From NCBI GenBank assembly GCA_019279435.1, contig JAAALK010000081.1, positions 60,689,318 through 60,753,317 on the forward strand: a DNA stretch of 64,000 bases. The letters are read 5' to 3'. Positions 35,782 to 47,086 of this stretch are shown here, in pieces. The notes beneath the pieces were generated by a model that saw only the letters and a list, made by a program, of their open reading frames with translations, did not search any database and was not told the origin of the DNA. Position 1 is the first letter of the stretch. Each line of letters opens with the position of its first letter. The DNA comes from Zizania palustris (lineage: Eukaryota; Streptophyta; Magnoliopsida; Poales; Poaceae). Made by a program: the position numbers and the translations under genes.

Positions 35782-38441
35782 ATGACTTCTTCTAGAAAGT
35801 TTCCGTCCCTGGAAGCTTATGGCTATACTTATTGGTAGACTCGCATGCGAGCCTATCTCATGCGCTAGACCATGGACATTTGGAACATTTGTGTTCACCC
35901 TACTTTCACCATAGTGCCTGTTGCTGATGATACATCTACAGATATTATCGCCCAGCTTTAGAACAACAACAAAGCGGTGAACATTTTGTTTTCTGGTTTA
36001 GGTCCCACTGAATTTGAGTGTGTGAGCCATCTCTACACTGTTAGAGAGATCTGGGCTACCCTCCAGGCACACCATGAGGGGATAGCCCAAGTCAAGGCTA
36101 GGCTCTATCAGACCTACCGGCGTGAATATGAGAATTTCACACAGAAGCCAGGTGAATCTGTTAAAGCCTTGTTTGGTCGCTTTCAGTCGATCATCAACAA
36201 GCTTTCATTGAGATCAAGGTATCCTCTATCATTGAGAGCACCTCTTATGATACCTTGACAATTTCTGAGTTGTTTAGCAAGCTGAAGGCCACTGAGGTTG
36301 ACATCCAGTTGAGATCAAATCTCAGTGGTTCTGGATCAAAAACACTGGCCCTTGCTACACCTTCTACTGACCCCTCCTATGTGAGTTGTGTTGGGTTCTC
36401 CTTGATGTCTATCACTGAGGACCAACTTGAGTCGCTAGGAGATGATGACCTATGTCTGTTTAACAACCAGGTGCGTCGTGTCTATGATAAGCGAATGTTC
36501 AAAAGACACAACACAAAATCGTGATGCTTTGAGTCTGGTGATCCAGTTCACTTCATCGCTGACTGCCCCAAACGCAATGGTCACAAGAAGGGTACCGGTG
36601 GTGGCTTCTATGACTCCGGCAAGCACGACAGCTCCTCCTTCACAAAGGGCAATCCCAAGATAAGATTCTTTAGAAAGGCCCTGAAGGACTACCGGCATGA
36701 GAACAAGAAGTGAGACAAGGGCTTCTTCACCGAGATGAAGAAAAACTACTCTAAGCAGTCTTCGTCTTCTTTCTCTTCATCAAGCTCAAGCGATGAGGAG
36801 ATCGTGATCAGGAAGGGGAAGGACAAGGATGATCCGGCGGGCCTCTGCTTCATGGCCTTCGGGGACAGGCTGAAGAGCCACTCACATCACCGCCGAAGAT
36901 CCCGCAAGAGCTTCTGCTCAATGTCTCTTGGGGATAAGAAAGAGAAGGGCTCCTCCGACGACTCCGACAATGACGACAATGAAAAGGTATCTTCTTATGA
37001 ACGTGAAATCGTTGATTTACTTGAAGAGAATCGTCAAGAGTTGAGATATCGGGAGAAACTGTTTAGAGGGGCTAAGAAGAGGATAGATGAACTTGAGAGT
37101 GAGCTTGCCATGGCCAATGGCAGAATTGAGAGTCTATCTTCTTCCCCTTGCTTGGGTGGTAGAAGTGAGTGCCCAAATTGTGAGGTGTTACTGTGTGACC
37201 TGACTACTCTAAAGTCCAGGTACACAGAGAGGGTTGATGAGAGGGATGCTTTGGCCACTGAGCTTGAGAGCACTCAGCTAGAGCTGAAAGATGCTCATGC
37301 CACTATCGTCATGCCCTATGTTGATTGCCCATCCCATCTAGCTAGTTTAGCTGAGCTGAAAGCCAAGGGTGATGAGCAATTGGGTGATTTGGAGAGAGTT
37401 AGAGCTGAGCTAGAGCAGACTAGGCTAGAGCTTGAGACACTATCAGTTCCACACACTATCTGTGAGACCTGCTTGTCTCTTAGATTGGAGTTGATCAAGC
37501 TGAAAGATGAGAAGTCTGTCCAGGTTGATAGAGAGTGTGAGACCTGCTTGTCTCAGGTGGAGGTTCTAGCTTCCTTGATAGAGGAGCTAGCTGATGTTCA
37601 GAATGAGAACTTTTACTTCCGTCAGATCCTGAGTTGGGTGAGTGATAGAGAGCCACAACTTGGCATGATGATCCAGCAGTTTAAGAGGCAGGATAGGTTT
37701 GGAGTAGGCTACACCTACACCAAGGTTGATTTTGAGAGTGCTATTAGCCGGGCAGTGGAGTGAAGTAAAATGACTCCTGAACAGAGATACCCCAAGACTC
37801 ACTCCATTGAGTCTTTCCAGGCTAGTCAGCCCAAGGATGGAGTGTTCCAACAACAGCCTAAAGCTCTACCCAAGAAGCCCATCTGGGTTCCATAGCCCAA
37901 ACACCTCCGCACTTCTCTAGACTCTCTACCTGGACCCTCTCACACCATAAAGTCTACACCCAACACCACCAAGCCCAAGGACCCTAAGCCTCAACCACAT
38001 CCCAAGAAGCCCACTTACCATTGTGAGTATTGTCAAAGAGATAGGCATCTTGAGGAGTTTTGCTTTAGGAGGAAGCGGGTTGAGAGAGTAGAGAGAGCCC
38101 ATGGTGGGCAGGAGCAGTTCTACCAGCAGGGTGGTAGACTAAGAGTTCCTCGACGCGAGGAGAGGCTAGAGTCCAGGCCGCATCGTGTAGGTGGTGGTAG
38201 AGGAGACGGCTTTCATGCCCGTGCTCTGGAGGGTGGTGTTCACTCCAGTAGAGCTCCAGGCCGTTCTAGATATGGTTTTGGACCTCGTAGCCGAGACTTT
38301 AGGCAGAACCAAGGTCCGCGCTTTGGTCCAGACTCTTATGATGCTTTCTGCATTCCGTCTTTTGAGCAGATGGCTCGACACTGGTTTAGTTCTTTTGCTA
38401 AACCTGGTGCCGGACCATTTGCTCCCCCTTATGACCACTGA
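35782..38441 (+). pseudogene. Sirevirus gag of element D
   Basis: ATG at 35,782. The domain order is the same as in C: capsid-like part, first knuckle (now ESGDPVHFIADC with the first two cysteines spoiled: a TGA at 36,522 and Cys to Ser), Lys/Ser linker, coiled coil (CETCLSLRLELIKLKDEK), second knuckle CEYCQRDRHLEEFC near 38,020-38,060, and an Arg/Gly tail ending FAPPYDH and TGA at 38,439. Stops lie near 35,836 and 37,762 and elsewhere. About 95 bases are missing near 36,203 after SIINKLS relative to C, which shifts the frame. Pol starts three bases after the gag stop in another frame. Dead copy. Confidence 0.88.
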
Positions 38442-38443
38442 TT

Positions 38444-41400
38444 GTGCAGGATCGGGGAATAGAAGACGTATGGATCATGGACTCAGGATGCTCTCGCCAC
38501 ATGACGGGACATCACAGATGGTTCTCCAATCTCTCTCCCCCGAGCTCCAAGGAATACATCACCTTCGGGAACAGTGGTCAAGGGAAGGTACACGGTATTG
38601 GCTCAATTCGCATCTCAGACCATTTCTCTTTGACGAATGTTGCTTTGGTTGGAAATTTGAACTTCAATTTGATTTCTGTTTCGCAAATTCTTGAGGATGG
38701 TTTGGAGGTTCGTTTTAAGAAGGACATGTTTTTAGTGGTTGATTCTAGAGGGTCTTTGATTTGCCAGATCTTACCCTTCGGTAAGGTTTTTTGGATTGAC
38801 TTCTCTAGTTCTTTTGGCCTTTCTTGCTGTTTGATTGCTGGATCCTCCTCTGAGCTCTGGAAGTGGCATAGGAGGTTAGGCCATTTGAGTTTTGATCTGC
38901 TTGTCAGATTGAGCTCTATGGACCTCATCCGAGGATTGCCCAAGCTTAAGATGGAGAAGGATCTAGTTTGCCATCCCTGTCGTCACGGGAAAATGGTTGC
39001 CGCTTCTCACTCACCTGTGACTCAGGTGATGACTTCGTACCCGGGAGAGCTGCTACACATGGACACTATTGGTCTAGCTCAGGTCCGCTCAGTCGGTGGG
39101 AAATGGTACGCACTTGTGATCATGGACATTTTTTCTCGATTTTCATGGGTCTTCTTCTTGGAGTCTAAGGATGAGACTTTTCAATCTATTCATGACCTGA
39201 TTTTGAAGCTAAAGAATCAGAACAATGGTCGGATGCAAGCAATTTGCTCTAAAAATGGCTCTGAGTTTAAGAACTCTCAGTTCGTCAGCTTCTGTAGTGA
39301 TCAAGGTCTTGATCATCAGTTTTCTGCTCCTTACACTCCCCCACAGAACGACATTATGGAACAAAAGTATCGCACGCTAGTCGAGATGGCTAGGACGATG
39401 CTCGATGAGCACAAGACTCCTAGGCGCTTTTGGGCTAAAGCCATGAACACGACTTGCTATCTGGCCAACCACATTTTTCTTAGAGCTTACTTAGGTAAGA
39501 CTTCATATGAGTTGTAGTTTGGCAGACAACCCAAGGTGAGCCACTTGTGAGCATTTGTCTACAAGTGCTTTGTGCTCAAGAAGAGAGGGCATTTGGACAA
39601 GTTTGAGTCTCGTTGCTGGGATGGAGTTTTTCTTGGTTATGCTTTGCATTCTCGAGGCTTCCGTGTTTGGAACCTCGACTCCCAGCAGCTTGTCGAGACT
39701 TGTGAAGTTTCTTTTGATGAGTCCTTGCCTTCTTTGACTCCTTCTTTTGATCTTTCTGGAGATGATGAGCTCGGGGAGTCCATCTTCGAGGAAGATGATG
39801 ACGCTCCAGCAATTGATGAGGGTGGGCCTTCTGCATAGCCTGCAGAACCCACACCATCTAAGACTTAGACTAAGGATGAGGGCGGACCTCTAATCACTTC
39901 TTTCACTTCGATCGAGCCCGCTCAGTCGAGTCTAGAGGTGCCAGCTGCTGACTCCGGTGAGGTGACTTCAGATCACCAGGGATCCCAAGCAGTTCAGCGT
40001 GATAACCCCTAAGAGCTTATCATCGGTGATCTATCTGAAAGGACTTTGCGCTCTTCTGTTGACTCGCTTGATGTGTTTGCTGAGTCTGCATTTGTTACCT
40101 TTTTTGAGCCCAGAGATGTTTCTCATGCTCTTTCTGATTCGAATTGGATTAATGCCATGCAAGAAGAGCTTGAGAATTTTGTCCGCAATTGGGTTTGGAC
40201 ACTAGTTGAGCTGCCACCCGGATGCAACCCCATAGGCACGAAGTGGGTGTTCAAGAACAAGCAAGGTGAAGATGGGGTTGTGGTGCGCAACAAAGCTCGA
40301 CTAGTTGCCCAGGGTTTTTGCCAGAAGGAGGGTATTGACTTTGAGGAGACTTTCGCCCCTGTTGCTCGTCTTGAGTCCATTCGCATTCTCTTAGCTTTTG
40401 CCGCTTCGAAGGGTTTTAAGCTTTTTCAAATGGATGTCAAGAGTGCTTTTCTGAATGGGTACATAGAGGAGGAGGTCTATATTAGGGAGCCTCCCAGTTT
40501 TGAGAACCCAAAGTTTCCTCGACATGTTTTTAAGCTGCAAAAAGCGTTATACGGTCTTAAGCAATCTCCCAGGGTTTGGTATGACCGGTTGAAGCAATTT
40601 TTGTTGGGGAAGGGCTTTGGGATGGGTTCTGTGGACAAAACTCTTTTCTTGCTCAGAGATTCCTCAAATTTCTTGGTTGCTCAGATATATGTGGATGATA
40701 TCATTTTTGGTGGTACTACTGATGTGCTTGTGTCCAAGTTTTCTGAGCAGATGCACAACGAGTTTGAGATGAGCCTCATGGATGAGCTCAAGTATTTCCT
40801 AGGGCTCTAGATCAAGCAGACCAAGGATGGCATCTTCATCCACCAGAGTAAGTACACGCGGGACATGTTGAAGAAATTTGACTTTGGTGGAGAGCTGAAG
40901 CCTCATATGACCCTAATGGGTACATCTGGGGGCCTGGACAAGGACGAGAGCGGCATCAAGGTCAACGAGAGAGAGTTTCGAGGGATGATCGGTTCGCTGT
41001 TGTACTTAACTGCGATGAGGCCAGACATACAGTTTGTTGTATGACTGTGTGCGCGCTTTCAGTCTTCACCATGCGCGTCTCATCGGTAGACTGTAAAGCG
41101 GATTTTCATGTATCTTACCTATGCGCCCGATCTAGGTCTTTATTATTCAGCATCATCATCTCTTGATTTATCTGGCTTTTCGGACGTTGACTTTGGTGGG
41201 TGCCGGTTGGATCGCAAGTCGACTTCCGGTACCTGCCAGTTTCTTGTTTTGTCTCTTGTCTCTTGGTCTTCTCGAAAGCAGTCTAGAGTTGCGCTTTCCA
41301 CCACTGAGGCTGAGTATGTAGCTGCTGCTAGCTGCTGCTCACAGTTGGTTTGGATGATTTCCACTTTGCGAGACTTTGGGTTGTTCTTTCCTACCAGAGT

Positions 41401-41638
41401 TCCTCTGTTTTGTGACAGCACCAGTGCAATTAGTGTAGGGAAAAACTCTTGTCTCCATTCAAAAACCAAACACATTGATGTGCGCTTTCACTTTCTGAGG
41501 GATCAATATGAGAAAGGTGTCATTGACCTTGTTCATGTTGATACCCATCATCAGTTGGCTGACATTTTCACCAAACCCCTAGATCAGTCTACTTTTGAGC
41601 GTTTGCGAGGGGATTTGGGTGTTGTGTATCCTTTTTAG
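38444..41638 (+). pseudogene. Sirevirus pol polyprotein of element D
   Basis: One collinear frame of about 1,065 codons. Protease WIMDSGCSRHMTG at 38,470. GAG-pre-integrase LWKWHRRLGHLSFDLL. Integrase core: HMDTIG, then SKNGSEF where relatives have SDNGSEF (second catalytic Asp changed to Lys), and Glu in IMEQKYRTL. Reverse transcriptase from about 40,130 with IGTKWVFKNK and IYVDDIIFGG at 40,690. RNase H with STSGTCQF and TTEAEYVAAA, and a C-terminus GDLGVVYPF. Stops at 39,515, 39,547, 39,836, 40,808, 41,042 and elsewhere. The frame itself is kept from start to end, so point mutations rather than indels killed it. Confidence 0.9.
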
Positions 41639-42739
41639 GATATTTTGAGTCAGTTTTCTTTCTTCTTTATTCTTTGTCTTGAGTCTTTTTGTGTGTGTTC
41701 ATGTCATGCATATTCACATATCACACTTTGAGCCTGCTTCTGTTATATGATTGACCTGCTTTACTTACTCTAGCTTGTATATGCTTTTGATTACTTGTCG
41801 ATGATCATGCTTTGCTTCAGTTCACATGATATGTCTGATATATGTTATATGCATGGCTTTTATGCTTTAAAATTGAAAAATGATCACCATTTCTTCTGGT
41901 AACTAGCATGTGTAGGCTGAATGTTTTTGCTATCTGTTACATGCCTTGTAGCTAGATCCTTACTTAGATGCAGATATGCAACTTGGACATCTTTATGCTT
42001 TAACATGGAAAATGTGCTATAAAAATGATAAAAAATCAGAAAAAATGAAAAATTCCATGCCTTTTTATGCTTGATTTGAAAAGATCCAGGTGGGTTTGCT
42101 TTGTCGCATTGCATTGTTCTGGACTGCGTACCATAGCACTTTGGTATGAACTAGGATAGTGTAGTGCATGCCAAGACTAATGTCTTAAGCTTCTGATGGT
42201 CCAGTTCTGGCCTAGGCTTGACTTGGTCAGTTAGCATAAGGTTTGACATGCAAATAACCCCTAGCATAAATGAAAAAGGAAAAAGAAAAAAATCCTGAAA
42301 ATTAAAGAGATAACAAGTTTGGTGAAGCACTTTGTTTTGGACAATCCTTATCTTGGTAGATATCAGTTAGCTTTTGCATCTCATGCTTTACCTTGCTTGT
42401 CAAATAGAAAATGTGGTGATGCTTTTGTTTGCAAAAATTGAAAAATGCATGCTAATGACTTTCTTTAGATATCATATGTTGCACTGATCATGCCATGTAT
42501 CTCAGACAGTATGTCTTTTGCTATACCTGCTAGATGCTGTAATTGCAGTCAATCATATCTGAGAAGCATGCTTTTGACACTCCACCTGCTCCCCAGTTGC
42601 ATTCTGTTGGGGGAATAAGTTTTCCCTTGAACAGGGGCCAAATGACGTCAGCCTCTGACAGCCTTCGGCCCGGAGCCCAACACTGTCGAAGCATGTTCCT
42701 TTCTGAAGAAGCTGTTTCCAAATCCCAAGGTACACTTCG

Positions 42740-42837
42740 AAGCCCTCTGGAGCGAGGCCTCTGAACCCCTTCGAAGCCCTCCGGAGCAAAGCCCTCTGGA
42801 GCGAGGCCTCCGAACCCCTTCGGAGCCCTCCGAAGAG
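42740..42837. repeat. 49-base tandem duplication in solo LTR M
   Basis: Two units beginning AAGCCCTCTGGAGCGAGGCC (42,740 and 42,789), differing by a few substitutions, in a region dense with CTTCGAAG and CCTTCGGAG motifs. Confidence 0.8.
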
Positions 42838-43278
42838 AAGCCCTCAAGATCCCTTAAAGTTTGCTAGAAGCCAAGTCTCAGGCTAACTTCAAAGTTAGCC
42901 CTTGAACCCTGTTCGGAGTTAACCTTTGAGCTCCCTTCGGAGCCCCTTAGAGCCAGTCTCCGAGAACCCAGTTCGGAGTATACTTCAAAGCCCACTTCGG
43001 AGTGTACTTCGAAGCCTCCCTTGCAACCTCCGCCTGAAGAGCTCCGGCCCCTACTCCAATCCCAGAAAATATCTACACCTCGCTACAGTGTAGAAGCCAT
43101 ACCAGGGGCCCCTTTGCCCCTAGTATGTCATTTAGCTGGTCAAGAAGTGACGTTGTCTGACACGTCTATAAAGCTGTAAAGCACTTTTGTACAATAGCTA
43201 GCTCCTTTTCCCCTTTTTGCCCCTATGAGCCTAGGGCTTATAGAGGGCATTTTGGTCTTTTCCTTTGGCCTGCGTGCC

Positions 43279-43286
43279 TATAAAAG
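43279..43286 (+). promoter_or_regulatory. TATA box in solo LTR M
   Basis: TATAAAAG followed by CAGGGCC about 250 bases before the LTR end; a plausible start of R. Confidence 0.55.
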
Positions 43287-43751
43287 CAGGGCCAAGCCCT
43301 TGTAACATGATAGCTTCTCCAGGGCCATGAAACCCTGGAATTCACTACACTACACCGAGGCATACTATGCCAAATCCACCACAAACTAGACGTAGGGCTA
43401 TTATCCCCTAGGGGAGGTCCGAACCAGTATAAATCTTTTCTCCCTCTGAGAGAACCCTTCGAGGTTCATTTTACACACCATATACACACATACAAAACCT
43501 GTGTTGTAGCTAACACAATTGCTACAACACATTCATTGCATATTTTGAGGGGGAGTTGCATTTCAGGGGGAGTCTGTGTCTCTTTAGAGTGCATTTAGTC
43601 TCACTTGATGAGTCCAATTGTCAACAAGGGGAGAAATTTTGGGTTACTTGTTCTCTTCGAAGAGTTTAGGGGAGTTTTGGCTTTCTCTGGGATTTGTTTC
43701 AGGGGGAGTTTTTGTCCCATTTTGTCCTTACTCTTTTGATATCCTTGTTGA

Positions 43752-45407
43752 TGAGAAACCATGTTGAAGAATATGGTTTTGCTATTCCAGATGTGATGAG
43801 TGATTGTCAACGGAAGTCAAAGGAAGGAAGAAATGAAGACCTGCCGAGTCTGAGGCGAATGTGACTCAGGTACACGGGCAGTGAGCGACGGTCGGGCAGA
43901 GGAGTCGCGGAGTCGGGCTGGCCCAATCCGGGTACATGGCTAGGAGCGGCAGAGGATCCACCGGTCTGTTGACTGGGTTTGACTCAGGTACACGGGCGGC
44001 GAGCGATTGCCGGGCTGAGGAAGCCGCGGGGTCGGGTCGGTCCAATCCGGGTACCCGGTGTGAAGACGGTGGACGCTTTATCAGTTTCGGCGTAAAACTG
44101 ACAATCTATGTTTAATTAGTTTTTAGGATATTAACATTTAGTTTTTAAGTTTAGAATATTTTTATTTGAGTCAGGTGATTTTTCTAAGAATATTTTAGTA
44201 ATTTTCGGAATTTATTTTAGAGTTAGTTTAATTTTACCCGAGGGTAAATTAGTCTTTTCATGTATTAGGAGTTGCCTATAAATAGGCCCCTATCCCCCTG
44301 GGGATAGATGACTGTTTTTATTAGATCAATCTACAGTCCACCGAAACTTGCTCTCTGAAATTTTCTGAAATCGTAGCGCCCGCGATTGTTTCACTTCGTC
44401 TTCACGTTAGCTCCTCGCGCACAGCAGGAGGCCGCACCGTGAGACGCAACCGCATGCCGGATAGGCACTCCTGCATGGATCCGGCACTGTTTTTCATGGG
44501 AGCAGCGCATTGCATTGGCTTGCATCTCCTGCAGCAGTACGTCACATTGGTTTTTACGGCCAGGACTTTTCCAAAGGTCCTCACGGGAGAAGCTACAGAC
44601 TGAAGCTAAGGAGCAGGAGCACAGGCTAGTTGCATCTAGCATCGACTTTTTATTTGTTACCGTACATCTGTATTCGCACACGGTTACCGAGGTGGGACCT
44701 GCGGGAAAAACAAGCGGCAACAATTTTTCCTTGTGCTCGGCGGGTCTTCACACGGCGCGAGGCAGCGCACTGCAGCGCAGAAGCTACAGCATGGTGGATT
44801 TTTCTTGTTGCGGCAGACGGCGCATGGTGATGAGCACGAAGACGCATGTAAGTTTTTTTAATCTCCTATTTTTTAGCTGTTTAGTTAAACCAATATTTAT
44901 CTATTTTTAATTAGCTGAAAATCTATTTAGAAATTTCGTGGTTAATTTAATCTGCCAAAATATTTTTAGTACTCGCATATTTTTATTTATATATTTGTTT
45001 AATCTACTTATATAAAAAGTTAAAAAATAAATATTTATTAGTTGCAGCAATATTGTTATTCTAGTCTTTACCTGAAATATTTTAGGTTTATTTCTGAATT
45101 AATTTTTGAAAAATCCATGTTTTATTCATTTGATTAGTATTTCATTTTTAGACTGCTTTATAAATATTTCATGATTTATCTAGGTGTTTTTGTTCACTGC
45201 AGTATTTTTATTTAGTTTATCTTTAATATCATTTCAGTTAAGGCACCGGTCATTTTTTAGCATATACAACTTTAGTTACAGTAAATTGCCTTGTTAATAT
45301 TATTTGTTTGTTTAAGTTCGTTTGGGTGTTGGGATTAGGATATAGTTTAGCAAGAAATTTTTAGGCGCCCCATTCACCCCCCTCTGGTCGCTACTTTCGG
45401 TCCTACA
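43752..45407 (+). repeat. Solo LTR B of the element-C subfamily
   Basis: 1,656 bases, TGAGAAACCATGTTGAAG to TTTCGGTCCTACA, with the same R/U5 type as C. It is flanked by GTTGA (43,747-43,751) and ATTGA (45,408-45,412). In A the uninterrupted target reads GTTGATAAT, so the right copy has one G-to-A change. TATA box at 44,277. It shows that the C-type subfamily also inserted here on the + strand and was later reduced to one LTR. Confidence 0.85.
44277..44284 (+). promoter_or_regulatory. TATA box in solo LTR B
   Basis: TATAAATAGGCCCC, the C-type promoter block. Confidence 0.65.
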
Positions 45408-45621
45408 ATTGATAATTCTGAGATTGCACTCGTTTTTGAGTCTTTACTTTTGGTTAACCATAATGACGGCTTTCTTGCTTTTGTTCGGCTTTTGGTCATT
45501 AGGGTTAAACTTTTATTTTATTTTCTTCTTCTTTGTTTTCTTATGTTTTGTTTTCGTGTTTCCATATGTGCTTGCAGGTACTGGAGAGCTGATGAAGAGA
45601 AGTGTTGACAATGCACTCATC

Positions 45622-45632
45622 AAGGGGGATAT
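45622..45632 (+). promoter_or_regulatory. Polypurine tract of element D
   Basis: AAGGGGGATAT directly before TGAGGAGCC of the 3' LTR. Confidence 0.8.
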
Positions 45633-46503
45633 TGAGGAGCCATGCTGACGAGTATGGGCCTCATGGCTCCAGATGTGATGAGTCATTGTCAACGGAAGTC
45701 AAATAGGACTGAAGAGAAGAGAAGACCTGCTGGGTCTGGGCCGCATGTGACTCAGGTACATGGGCAGCGAGCGACTGTCGGGCAAAGGGGCCGTGAAGTC
45801 GGGCTGGCCCAATCCGGGTACATGGGCTAGAAGTAGCAGAGAATCCACTGGGTTATTGACCAGGATTGACTCAGGTACACGGGCGGCAAGCGATTCCTGG
45901 GCTGAGAGAGCTGTGGAATCGGGCCAGCCCAATCCGAGTATCTGGTGCAAAGTCGGTGGACGCTTTGTCTGTGTTTCTTTAAAACCTATACGAAGCTCTT
46001 TTGTCGAGGCCAGCAGACTTCGGTCAGATTTTTGCTCAAGGCTTCGAAGTCCAAGCTTTGTTACTATTTCAAGTTAGGCTTCGGAAAAACACTTCTTAGG
46101 CTTCGAACCAAAGTCTCACATCACTAAAAAGCTGCGGACTTCGCATGAGAACTTTGAACAGGCTTCGACAAGTATTGGACAGGAGACAAATCTGAACAGT
46201 AAACTTTCATCTCCTTTTTACGTGCACTTAAGTTAAATGCCTGTGATGATTTACTTTCATGAAGCTTGAAATGTTCATGTTTTAAATGTTCTGCTAAATC
46301 TTCCTTTAAGCATTGTGTTGGTGTCTTTTCGATTAGGACACCGGTTGTTTTTAGGCTAGATTATTTTTGGCCTTGTGGACCTTTTTACTTTACCCTGTTA
46401 GTCTGTTGAGGTGCGTTGGGTGTTGGGAGCAGGCCATTGATTCAAAAGAATTTTTTAGGCGCCCATTCACTCCCCCGCTCTGGTCGCTACTTTCGGTCCT
46501 ACA
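45633..46503 (+). repeat. 3' LTR of element D, internally deleted
   Basis: 871 bases against 1,881 in the 5' LTR. The first about 330 bases match 33,836 onward to GACGCTTTGT, then jump to the part matching 35,190 onward. The missing 1,010 bases include the TATA box. It ends GGTCCTACA and is followed by the target duplicate CCAAG. Confidence 0.88.
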
Positions 46504-47086
46504 CCAAGAAGCCTGACGGATCCCGAAGCCCAAGCCCCTCCATACTTCTCTTGACTCTCTACCAGGACCCTCTCATACCAAAGAGCCAACACTCAACACA
46601 ACCGAGCCCAAGAAACCCAAGCCTCAACCACATCCCAAGAAGCCTATCTTTCATTGTGAGTTATGTCAGAGAGCAGGGCATCTTGCGGAGTTCGGCTTCA
46701 AGAGGAAGCGAGTTGAGAGAGCAAAGAGGGCTTTAGGTGGGCAGGAGCAGTTCTACCAGTAGGGTGATAGACACAGAGTCCCTCGACACGAAGAGAGGCT
46801 AGAGGCTAGGGCGCGTTGTGTAGGTGGTGGTAGAGGAGACGGATTTCGTGTCCGTGCTCCGAAGGGTGGTTTTTGCTCCAGTAGAGCTCTAGGTCGTTCT
46901 GGATATGGCTCTGGACCTCATCACCGGGACTCTAGGTAGAATAGAGGACCACGCTTTGAGACGTGCTTTGGTCCAGACTCTCACACTTCTTTCTGCCTTA
47001 CGTCTTTTGAGCAGATGGCTCGACACTAGTTTAGGTCTTTTTCTAAACCTAGTGTCAGACCGTTTGCTCCTCGTTATGACCATTGA
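46504..47086 (+). pseudogene. Sirevirus gag of H/E, part 4 (C-terminal)
   Basis: Starts with the CCAAG duplicate and continues the Pro/Lys-rich linker, the second zinc knuckle CELCQRAGHLAEF (last Cys changed to Gly) and the Arg/Gly tail to TGA at 47,084. Several stops and small indels, more than in D or A, agree with greater age. Together with 2,369-3,867, 26,021-26,108 and 33,400-33,835 it makes up one gag missing about 115 bases. Confidence 0.82.

Larger units (their letters stand above)
42605..43529 (+). repeat. Solo LTR M of an unrelated LTR element
   Basis: 925 bases starting TGTTGGGGGAATAAG and ending TTGCTACAACA, flanked by a perfect duplication CATTC (42,600-42,604 and 43,530-43,534). 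In A the target reads uninterrupted. A TATA box is at 43,279. It contains a 49-base tandem duplication rich in GAGCCCTCC. With no internal sequence it is a product of recombination between two LTRs. Copia or gypsy origin is not clear. Confidence 0.85.
41639..45621 (+). other. Noncoding 3' region of element D, interrupted by solo LTRs M and B
   Basis: Without its insertions it aligns with 8,679-7,308 of A (reverse) and the 3' region of C. Repeated polypurine motifs are at 43,551-43,710 (GAGGGGGAG, CAGGGGGAG). No coding sequence is conserved. The last stretch (45,413-45,621) holds the GTGTTGACAATGCACTCATC block found before the polypurine tract in all copies. Confidence 0.75.
33836..46503 (+). 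mobile_element. Sirevirus-like copia element D, full gag-pol, carrying two solo LTRs
   Basis: 12,668 bases with a perfect target duplication CCAAG. Order: 5' LTR 33,836-35,716, primer site 35,719-35,730, gag 35,782-38,441, pol 38,444-41,638, noncoding 3' region with solo LTRs M and B, polypurine tract 45,622-45,632, and 3' LTR 45,633-46,503 with a 1-kb internal deletion. It sits in the gag of H/E. Both gag and pol are broken by several stops and gag by a deletion, so it cannot supply working proteins. It hosts later insertions, so it is older than solo LTRs M and B. Confidence 0.92.

Noticed and set aside
43753..43761. First read as nine extra bases (GAGAAACCA) between target duplicate and LTR
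   Set aside because: Comparison with C and D shows that LTRs of this group start at TGAG, so these bases belong to the LTR and no aberrant integration is needed.
44391..44910. Frames of 110 and 131 codons on opposite strands
   Set aside because: They are inside solo LTR B, in the GC-rich leader part, and are shadows of each other.
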